A stretch of 64,000 nucleotides of DNA from Microcoleus sp. FACHB-1515 (GTDB taxonomy: Bacteria; Cyanobacteriota; Cyanobacteriia; Elainellales; Elainellaceae), in assembly GCF_014696105.1 (NCBI RefSeq), contig NZ_JACJPO010000020.1:186001-250000 (forward strand), in the 5' to 3' direction. Positions within the stretch are counted from its first letter, which is position 1. The number at the start of each line of letters is the position of its first letter. The position numbers and the translations under genes were made by a program. Shown here in pieces: positions 58,020 to 64,000 of the stretch. The notes under the pieces were generated by a model. That model was given only the letters and a program-made list of their open reading frames with translations. It searched no databases and was not told where the DNA came from.

Positions 58020-59435
58020 ATGTCCACCAAACCGAAAAACGAAACGCTGATCCTGTTCCTTGCGCTGCTGATTACAGGCGTTCTGATCGCGCTTGGGCTA
58101 GGATTCTTTCGCAATCAAATCCCCGGCCTCAGTGGAAATAGCGGAACGGGCGGCACCGGAGGAAGCGGAGGAAGCTCGATCGAACAGGTGAGCGATCGAC
58201 TCAGCACAGGCGATCGCATTTTGGTTTCCGACGATGTCACACCCGATAAGCAGGCGGGCATCGACGCAATTAAAGCGGGCAATTTTGGCGAAGCGGTGAC
58301 TCGGTTAGAAGCGTCGTTGCGATCGCGACCCAACGATCCCGAAGCGCTGATCTACCTCAACAACGCGCGGATCGGCACGAATCGATCGTATGAAATTGCG
58401 GTTTCTGTGCCGATCGGCAGCGACATCAACGGCGCAAAAGAAATGCTGCGCGGCGTCGCCCAAGCACAAAATGCCGTTAATCAGGCGGGCGGCATTGGCA
58501 ACGTTCCGCTGAAGGTACTCATCGCGAACGATGACGACAGTGCGGATACGGTCAAGGAGGTAGCAGCCGCTTTAGTAGCCGATCCAGATGTGCTAGGCGT
58601 GGTGGGTCACTTTGCCAGCGACACGACGATCGCCGCCTCAGAAGTCTACACGCAGGGAAAACTCGTTTCAATTTCGCCCGTCAGTACGTCTGTGAAGCTC
58701 TCTGGCCTCAGTCCCTACACCTTCCGCACCGTACCGAGCGACTACGTGGCCGCTCGCGCGCTCGCCAACTACATGCAAACCACGCTGAATGAGCAGCGAT
58801 CGGCAGTTTTCTTCAATTCTCAAAGCGGCTACAGTCAGTCGCTCAAATCGGAATTTGTCACGGCTCTGTCTCTCGGAGGCGCACAGGTAACAAACGAATA
58901 TGATTTGTCGCAGGGCGGCTTCAGTCCGGCTCAAAGCGTCAATGAAGCGATCGCACAGCAGGCAACGGTTCTCGCTCTGTTTCCCAATTCCGGCTTGCTC
59001 GATCGCGCTTTGCAAGTCGCCGAAGTCAACGGCAATCGCCTCAAGCTGCTCGGCGGCGATGATGTCTATTCACCGAAAACGCTCGAAGTCGGTGGGGCTT
59101 CTGCCGTTGACATGATTGTTGCAGTTCCCTGGCACGTCCTGGCGCATCAGGGCACACCGTTTGTGAACGAATCACGTCAGCTTTGGGGTGGCGATGTCAA
59201 CTGGCGCACGGCAATGACGTATGACGCTGCTGCGGCTTTGATTGCCGCTTTGGGACGTAACCCGACTCGTGACGGGGTTGAGCAAGCCTTGCGATCGCCC
59301 GATTTCTCGGCTCAAGGTGCGTCGGAAACGGTGCGGTTTTTGCCTTCGGGCGATCGCAATCAGGGCGTGCAGCTTGTCACAGTCAAAACCGGAAATCGAT
59401 CGGGCTTTGGCTACGATTTTGTGCCGATTCCTTAA
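58020..59435 (+). CDS. Amino-acid-type ABC substrate-binding protein, membrane anchored
   Basis: 471 residues from the ATG of MSTKPKNETLIL; an upstream ATG at 57981 is possible. N-terminal anchor (8-30), a Gly/Ser linker (GNSGTGGTGGSGGSS), a short TPR-like helical segment (AGIDAIKAGNFGEAVTRLEA), then the type 1 periplasmic-binding fold (IAVSVPIGSDINGAKEMLRG, VLGVVGHFASDTTIAASEVY, RTVPSDYVAARALANYMQTT). Such proteins are related to LivJ/UrtA; the ligand is unknown. Transporter subunits are not adjacent. It follows the kinase by 55 bases. Confidence 0.85.
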   Translation: MSTKPKNETLILFLALLITGVLIALGLGFFRNQIPGLSGNSGTGGTGGSGGSSIEQVSDRLSTGDRILVSDDVTPDKQAGIDAIKAGNFGEAVTRLEASLRSRPNDPEALIYLNNARIGTNRSYEIAVSVPIGSDINGAKEMLRGVAQAQNAVNQAGGIGNVPLKVLIANDDDSADTVKEVAAALVADPDVLGVVGHFASDTTIAASEVYTQGKLVSISPVSTSVKLSGLSPYTFRTVPSDYVAARALANYMQTTLNEQRSAVFFNSQSGYSQSLKSEFVTALSLGGAQVTNEYDLSQGGFSPAQSVNEAIAQQATVLALFPNSGLLDRALQVAEVNGNRLKLLGGDDVYSPKTLEVGGASAVDMIVAVPWHVLAHQGTPFVNESRQLWGGDVNWRTAMTYDAAAALIAALGRNPTRDGVEQALRSPDFSAQGASETVRFLPSGDRNQGVQLVTVKTGNRSGFGYDFVPIP

Positions 59436-59473
59436 TCTAGGCGTAACCCAAATTCGCAACTTGCCGTTGTACT

Positions 59474-59743
59474 GTGAAGTCATTGGCGATCGGACGGCAA
59501 TCAGGTCAGTTTGTCGCGCCCTATCAGGGGCAAATTTTTCTGTCGCCGCAGTGTCCAGGTCAGCGGACGCAGCTTGACCTGGACGCGCTGCGCGATAACT
59601 ATCCGCTGACGCGCCGACTGTTTGTGATCGTGAAGCAAAACGGCCAGTCCGATCAGCAAGCAGGCGAGGCGTATGCCAACCTGCTGCTGACAAGGCAGGG
59701 ACAAGACCTGTTGAGGCAAGCAGGCTTTGTCCCGATTCGTTAG
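59474..59743 (+). pseudogene. C-terminal fragment of a PstS-like binding protein
   Basis: 89 codons. The end NYPLTRRLFVIVKQNGQSDQ, AGEAYANLLLTRQGQDLLRQ, AGFVPIR is the C-terminus of a phosphate-binding-type (PstS-like) protein. The N-terminal 300 or so residues of that family are missing; the upstream gene is a different protein. A gene remnant, overlapping the 3' end of the Crp/Fnr gene by four bases. Confidence 0.65.
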
Positions 59744-60429
59744 CGCTGAAGCACAGCCGACTCCGCTGGGATGCACAACAGATTATCGCCATACGATCGA
59801 ATCAAGCCGCGCTGCCGCAATTTACCCATCAATCGCGTGACGGTGACGCGCGTTGAACCGATCGCGCTGCCAATCTGAGCATGAGTGAGCGCCCAAGGCA
59901 GGCAGTAGCCTTCCTCACAAGGTTCGCCAAACTCTTCGATCAGCAGCGTCAGGAAACCGAGGAGGCGATCGATCGTTCGCCTTTGACCCAAAGTGCTCAG
60001 CCACAACAGTTTGCGCTGATGTTGATAGCGAAAGGCGTCTAGCACTTCACGACGGAAGTGCGGCCAGTTGTCTAAATCATGCCAGTAGAGCCAGATCACC
60101 GCTGTTTGATCGACATGGGCGAAGCTTTGCAGCGTGAATGGAGACTGCGAAACAATCTCAAATGGTTGACCCGCACCCACAAAGCCCAAAAATGCTTCTT
60201 CGGAGTTGATGCGGGGCAAGCGCGAATTGCTCGGCGTGGCGCTGACTTGGGCTTCACCCACCAAGCGCACAGCGCCCCGCTGTACCAGATAGAGCAAACC
60301 GGGGCGCGTCGGAATCTTTTCGTCTTTGGCAAACGTGCGACAGCGATAATGCTCTTGCGCCCAGTCGAGAATGCGCTGCCAAGTCAGAAACGGTCTTGCG
60401 GTCTCGGATTGTGTGTTCACTGAGTACAT
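59740..60429 (-). CDS. Crp/Fnr family transcription regulator
   Basis: 229 residues. Residues 30-140 form an effector-binding barrel of the Crp type without an obvious cAMP signature (LYLVQRGAVRLVGEAQV). The C-terminal helix-turn-helix is LTHAQIGSAIGSTRVTVTRL, MGKLRQRGLI. The start region is duplicated: two ATGs 19 bases apart lie in different frames, and only the nearer one opens this protein. A near-consensus Crp box is 180 bases upstream. Confidence 0.88.
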   Translation of the reverse strand: MYSVNTQSETARPFLTWQRILDWAQEHYRCRTFAKDEKIPTRPGLLYLVQRGAVRLVGEAQVSATPSNSRLPRINSEEAFLGFVGAGQPFEIVSQSPFTLQSFAHVDQTAVIWLYWHDLDNWPHFRREVLDAFRYQHQRKLLWLSTLGQRRTIDRLLGFLTLLIEEFGEPCEEGYCLPWALTHAQIGSAIGSTRVTVTRLMGKLRQRGLIRSYGDNLLCIPAESAVLQR

Positions 60430-60453
60430 AGGGGTTCACTGAGTACATAGGGA
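60416..60453. repeat. 19-bp tandem duplication over the crp-like gene start
   Basis: TTCACTGAGTACATAGGGG is followed directly by a second TTCACTGAGTACATAGGG. Each copy contains a minus-strand ATG (60429 and 60448); the outer ATG opens a short frame that overlaps the gene and ends inside it at 60254. Confidence 0.85.
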
Positions 60454-60782
60454 GAGTTCAAGGTAGTCCGTCAAGAAGCTGCTAGCCGCAACTGGCTGAG
60501 CGCACCGCGCATTCGACACAACTTCTCAAATCGGCTTTATTTGGGACACGGTAGAACTAGCTTAACTTCATCGCTTTTTATTAAAGTAGGGAAAAGTACG
60601 GACAGATGTGCATTTTGTCACATTTCTACAGTTGCAGACTACGATCGCGCTATTTTCCCTGATTAAGTTTTATCCGTTCTTTGCAAAATTGGCGCATTTA
60701 AGTTGTGAATTGATCCACGCTGTCTGCTTATCCTACGCGATCGTGCGGAGTCTGGCGATCGCGCTGTTGCAAGCCCAGTCTA
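60430..60782. other. Divergent spacer, crp-like gene to DALR-domain gene
   Basis: 353 bases. It holds the duplicated start region near 60450 and a Crp-type box at 60607-60622. The rest is AT-richer than the surroundings with no gene. Promoters for both flanking genes should lie here. Confidence 0.5.
60607..60622. promoter_or_regulatory. Crp-type operator candidate
   Basis: TGTGC-N6-TCACA, nine of ten conserved positions of the Crp consensus TGTGA-N6-TCACA used by cyanobacterial SyCRP1-type regulators. It lies 180 bases upstream of the crp-like gene and 160 upstream of the DALR-domain gene, so it may control either. Confidence 0.45.
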
Positions 60783-61577
60783 ATGTCTGCAAAAATACCG
60801 AGCTGGTCAAACCAAACTTGTAAAGATTTTTTTCAAACTCGCTCATTTGCTTTGTCCCTGAGCCGATCGATCGCGACTTCGCTTTGCGAACCCATTGCGC
60901 CACTTCGCCGCCACTCTGCCCAGTGGCCGATTTGCTACGAAAGCGCGATCGCCCGCAAACTCGCCGCCCAGCAGCAGCGATCGCCCGCAGTTGTAGCTGC
61001 CGAAATTGCCGCCACTGTTACGGTGGTCGAAGGCTGGCAGATTCACACCAGTCCATCCGGTCTTCTCCGCCTTCAGGCCAGCGAACCGAACATTGCGGCT
61101 GAATTACAGCGATTGCTGGCCGTTCCAACAGGCTGCACGTCCGAACTGCATGTTGAGCGATCGCGTCCGCCTGACCAGCTTTTTCGCGTGCAGTACGTTC
61201 ATGCCCGCTGCTGGATGCTGCTGCAATCGGCAGGGCGAGAAGGTTGGTTTGAGCGATCGCTGCCGCCGCCTGCACTGCCCTGGCTAACGCGCAAGGGTAA
61301 CTTGCGGCTGCAACAGCAGGCTGAGCGGCAAGCGATCGGCTTGCTGTTTGATGCGGTTGATGCGCTGGCTTTGGAGCAGACGAGCGATCGACTGTGGAAA
61401 CAAGCGGTTAGCCTTAGCTGCCAGCTTGACGCCTTTCATGCCGCCTGCCGAATCTGGAGCGAATTTAAAGAAGATTTACCTTTGGCACAAGCACGGTTGG
61501 GCTTAACCTGGGCAGGCCAACAACTGCTGCAAGTGCTGCTCAACGCTCTAGATCTGGATGCGCCAAAATTGCTCTAG
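60783..61577 (+). CDS. DALR anticodon-binding domain protein (stand-alone)
   Basis: 264 residues. The C-terminal part (FRVQYVHARCWMLLQSAGRE, LDAFHAACRIWSEFKEDLPL, AQARLGLTWAGQQLLQVLLN) is the DALR tRNA-binding domain of arginyl-tRNA synthetase. The N-terminal part (AIARKLAAQQQRSPAVVAAE, IHTSPSGLLRLQAS) resembles the ArgS N-terminal add-on domain. There is no catalytic domain, HIGH or KMSKS motif, so it cannot charge tRNA. A known cyanobacterial oddity of unknown role. Confidence 0.85.
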   Translation: MSAKIPSWSNQTCKDFFQTRSFALSLSRSIATSLCEPIAPLRRHSAQWPICYESAIARKLAAQQQRSPAVVAAEIAATVTVVEGWQIHTSPSGLLRLQASEPNIAAELQRLLAVPTGCTSELHVERSRPPDQLFRVQYVHARCWMLLQSAGREGWFERSLPPPALPWLTRKGNLRLQQQAERQAIGLLFDAVDALALEQTSDRLWKQAVSLSCQLDAFHAACRIWSEFKEDLPLAQARLGLTWAGQQLLQVLLNALDLDAPKLL

Positions 61578-61673
61578 GTTGCGTTTTGTCATATCTGCGA
61601 CATATTTCCTACAAAAGGGTGACAAATCAAGAGGAGTCTGCTACTGTATTGGAGTGTGAGGAGCGAACCAGCA

Positions 61674-61716
61674 AGAGCGCCGAGACGAAACACGGTCAGT
61701 CGTCGGCGCTCTTTCT
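61674..61716 (+). terminator. Stem-loop terminator of the DALR-domain gene
   Basis: AGAGCGCCGA (61674-61683) pairs with TCGGCGCTCT (61703-61712) around a loop, followed by TT. Ten perfect pairs; the T tract is short. Confidence 0.6.
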
Positions 61717-61720
61717 GCAT

Positions 61721-63181
61721 CTATACCGTCCTCAGCAGCAAATAGCTTCCTTCGCGGACAGTCTGCCCGATCGACTGCAATCCTTTCACCGTCAGTTCGT
61801 GAGCCGTGTAGCCACTCGCCGCTAAAGTTTGCTCAAAATCTTGCCAGTTTGAAAATCCAGTTTTGACCTCACAAAGCAGATTGGGAGCTGTGCGATCGCT
61901 TCTCAAAGCCAACAGCAACCGAACCGCTTGATCGATCGGCAGCTTCAATAACTTTGGCGATTCAACCAACAGGCGATCGATCAGCGTGGCGTCCACTTCT
62001 GCTTGCGTCGCTTGCACCTGAGGAAAACGATTGAGGCGAATGGTTTCGAGTAGCTGTGCGTAATGATCACAGTTTGATTCGATCGCAATGACTTTACCGC
62101 GATCGCCTACTGTCTTCGCTGCTAGTGCCACAAAGTAGCCAATTTCAGCATCTAAATCGACAAAACTATCCCCAGGCTGCAACAGTTGCATCAGCAGTTG
62201 TGACGCTGCTGGCTGATAGTATCTTCCCTGCTGAAAGGCCAGTAGCATTTGCTGCTGCTTCGGTAGGTTCGGCTTCAAAAGCAATTTGCATTCGGTTTGA
62301 TTGGGCAAATGAAGATTGGCGATCGTGGGCTGAATCGATTCGCTACGCGAGTCTAAGGAGCGAACAGGTAGCGGCGTTTCTTCTACGAAAATGCTGGCTT
62401 CTCCCATCAGCGCTAGACCGGATTTTAAAGATTGCAACGGCAAATTCATCTGCTGCATTAATCGCCGTGCATCCGTTTCGCGATAGGGCGCAGTGCGGCT
62501 AAACAAATTCATGTCTCGACGCACCGCAGGCTTAAGCTGCCCTTCTGAATTGACCTGCTTCCATTCATAGGTTGCGTCAATTTCAGATTTGCCATAGCTC
62601 CAGTGCAAATGCTCAGTTAAAACATTTGGAATATAGTGCAGTCGATCGAGCCGCTGCGCTAAATCCATAATCCACAAATCATCATACAAACATTCAAACA
62701 GTCCAGTGGTGAAATACCCTAAGGTTAAACACCAGCGACGACTGACGATCGGAAACGTGCATAGCTTCGCGCCCCAGTGTCCATCATTAAACCAGGCACA
62801 AAAAATTTCATCTTCAAATCGCTGAATTTCTGATAGTAATCGATCGTCCCACCCTGTTGTATTGTAAGTTTGATCGTCTGCCGCCATAACCAGTAAGTCA
62901 CCTTGACTGCGAGCAGCTAATTCGTTCCAAGCTTTAGAAATTCCGATCGGTTCGCCAATCATCAAAGCGCAGCGCAAAAATCGATCGAACTGCGATTTGT
63001 GTTGCTGAAAGGCTTGAATATAATTAGTCTGTTCAGCGTCGTTGTTATCGACATAGAACAGCAGTTCGACTCGCTTCGGTTGGCTGGCAGTTTGCAGAAC
63101 GCTCAAGGCTAATCGAACTGCTTGCTCGGGTCGTCCTCGCGTCGGTGCGAGCAGTGAAATTGTGGCGTTTGCGTTCAGCAT
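61721..63181 (-). CDS. Glycosyltransferase fused to a FkbM-like methyltransferase
   Basis: 486 residues from the ATG of MLNANATISLLAPTRGRPEQ, which overlaps the upstream stop (TAATG). Residues 1-240 are a GT-A type domain (VELLFYVDNNDAEQTNYIQA, LLVMAADDQTYN, DLWIMDLAQRL). Residues 330-486 are a SAM-dependent methyltransferase of the FkbM kind (PGDSFVDLDAEIGYFVALAA, VIAIESNCDHYAQLLETIRL). Fusions of this type decorate surface glycans. The neighbour is a galactopyranose-mutase-like flavoprotein. Confidence 0.8.
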   Translation of the reverse strand: MLNANATISLLAPTRGRPEQAVRLALSVLQTASQPKRVELLFYVDNNDAEQTNYIQAFQQHKSQFDRFLRCALMIGEPIGISKAWNELAARSQGDLLVMAADDQTYNTTGWDDRLLSEIQRFEDEIFCAWFNDGHWGAKLCTFPIVSRRWCLTLGYFTTGLFECLYDDLWIMDLAQRLDRLHYIPNVLTEHLHWSYGKSEIDATYEWKQVNSEGQLKPAVRRDMNLFSRTAPYRETDARRLMQQMNLPLQSLKSGLALMGEASIFVEETPLPVRSLDSRSESIQPTIANLHLPNQTECKLLLKPNLPKQQQMLLAFQQGRYYQPAASQLLMQLLQPGDSFVDLDAEIGYFVALAAKTVGDRGKVIAIESNCDHYAQLLETIRLNRFPQVQATQAEVDATLIDRLLVESPKLLKLPIDQAVRLLLALRSDRTAPNLLCEVKTGFSNWQDFEQTLAASGYTAHELTVKGLQSIGQTVREGSYLLLRTV

Positions 63182-64000
63182 TAGCGCACTCCTACAGGTC
63201 GAATAGGCACAGCTTGAAATAGCGATCGAAACAGCTTCATTGCTTCCCAGATGCAAACATCACTGTTGAAATATTGCCACTGTCCCCATCGACCGAGGCC
63301 GAAAATTTGACGATCGCGCATGTAGCTCAAAACGCGATCGATCGCCTGCGCCCGACCGAGCGTCGGAATGGGATAAGCATATTCATTGTGGTGAAAATAA
63401 ACGACATCCGTTGAAGTAGACCAGCGCTTTTGATTCGTCTCAAAATACACGCCATCTTTGCGGCTGTGCGGCGCAAAATTGTGAATAAAGAAGCGGCGGT
63501 GATGACGTAAATTCAGATCAGGTTCATAAATCCAGTGTGCTGTGAGATGCTTCGGTTGCTCATGCAGAGAAACGGTAATTGAGTTGTGCTGAAGCTGAGC
63601 GATCGATCGCTCAATCTCTGGTGAAGCAAATTCAAAATTCAGCTTTGACCAGGGAACGGTATTAATCACGATCGCCGCTTCAAATTCATCATTCACGATA
63701 ATTCTTTCACTAAAAATTGCCACATTGATCGCTGGCGTATTGAGTTGAATGTGATTTTGAACGGGACGAGCGATCGCGTCAAAAACAGTTTGAAAGCCGC
63801 CTTGCTTGGGATAGTAAAATCCTTCGTGGCTGGGCATCTTTCCGCTGGGTGCTTGCTGATGTTTGCAGGCGAACATAATTTCTTCTAGATTCAATCTCGG
63901 AATCTTGCTCAGCCAGTCGATGTCAAGTTCTTGCGGAGAAACGCCCCAGATTTTTGTGTTGTAGGGAATCATGTAGCTGTCGGCAATTCGATCGCCCAGT
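63181..64000 (-). CDS. UDP-galactopyranose-mutase-like flavoprotein, C-terminal part (5' end outside window)
   Basis: The frame is open to the right edge (LGDRIADSYMIPYNTKIWG), so the N-terminal FAD-binding part is missing from the window. The visible part has MIPYNTKIWGVSPQELDIDW, FYYPKQGGFQTVFDAIA and GLGRWGQWQYFNSDVCIWEA, the C-terminal signature of Glf/protoporphyrinogen-oxidase-like FAD enzymes that make or use galactofuranose. It overlaps the glycosyltransferase-methyltransferase gene by one base, so both are one operon for surface polysaccharide. Confidence 0.8.
   Translation of the reverse strand, partial: LGDRIADSYMIPYNTKIWGVSPQELDIDWLSKIPRLNLEEIMFACKHQQAPSGKMPSHEGFYYPKQGGFQTVFDAIARPVQNHIQLNTPAINVAIFSERIIVNDEFEAAIVINTVPWSKLNFEFASPEIERSIAQLQHNSITVSLHEQPKHLTAHWIYEPDLNLRHHRRFFIHNFAPHSRKDGVYFETNQKRWSTSTDVVYFHHNEYAYPIPTLGRAQAIDRVLSYMRDRQIFGLGRWGQWQYFNSDVCIWEAMKLFRSLFQAVPIRPVGVR

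Overview
The window is chromosomal DNA from a cyanobacterium. The palindrome GCGATCGC (HIP1) is spread densely through genes and spacers. The gene content is also cyanobacterial: the carbon-fixation regulator RbcR, a cluster matching the Synechocystis slr0144-slr0152 photosystem II assembly group, fused ModBC, Uma2-family proteins, DUF29, and heptamer-type tandem repeats. The genus cannot be named from the sequence alone.

Region 1 (1-8.1 kb). A partial glycosyltransferase faces a tightly overlapping five-gene minus-strand operon: HMG-CoA reductase, UbiA prenyltransferase, a three-domain PEP-synthase/rifampin-phosphotransferase-like dikinase, a DUF3419 (BtaA-like) aminocarboxypropyl transferase, and a membrane protein that reads like a prenol kinase joined to a DUF92-like half. 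HMG-CoA reductase is unexpected in an organism group that makes isoprenoids by the MEP route, and no other mevalonate gene is visible. This is the best candidate for an undescribed biosynthetic system, probably for a modified prenyl lipid.

Region 2 (8.4-22.9 kb) is an accessory region. It holds many toxin-antitoxin modules (three DUF433/DUF5615 pairs, BrnTA-like, RelE types, MazF-like, RelN-like, ribbon-helix-helix genes), a DUF29 tandem pair, an Mrr-like nuclease and short dispersed repeats. One element (about 20-bp core plus a 5-bp ATCGC duplication) has interrupted two toxin genes by exactly 25 bp each. clpB sits in the middle. After it comes a promoter and a three-gene unit (tandem-Phd-like protein, RelE-like/winged-helix protein, PD-(D/E)XK nuclease) that may be a defence module.

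Region 3 (22.9-49.3 kb) is mostly housekeeping. It contains a CPBP protease, a double histidine phosphatase, a dihydroorotase-like protein, pyrE, rarD, a response-regulator/thioredoxin-reductase fusion paired with a cyclic-nucleotide-domain histidine kinase, a hydrolytic cluster (CocE-like, cupin, RutB-like, RidA, amidohydrolase), tRNA-Val, modA-modBC, a metallophosphoesterase and cysK.

Region 4 (49.3-64 kb). A minus-strand photosystem II assembly-type cluster (kinase, two V4R proteins, two chromophore-less phycobilisome-like globins, a ferredoxin) lies divergent to rbcR. It is followed by a zinc-ribbon Ser/Thr kinase, an amino-acid-type binding protein, a Crp/Fnr regulator with a duplicated start region, an orphan DALR domain protein, a glycosyltransferase-methyltransferase fusion, and a partial UDP-galactopyranose-mutase-like flavoprotein running off the end.
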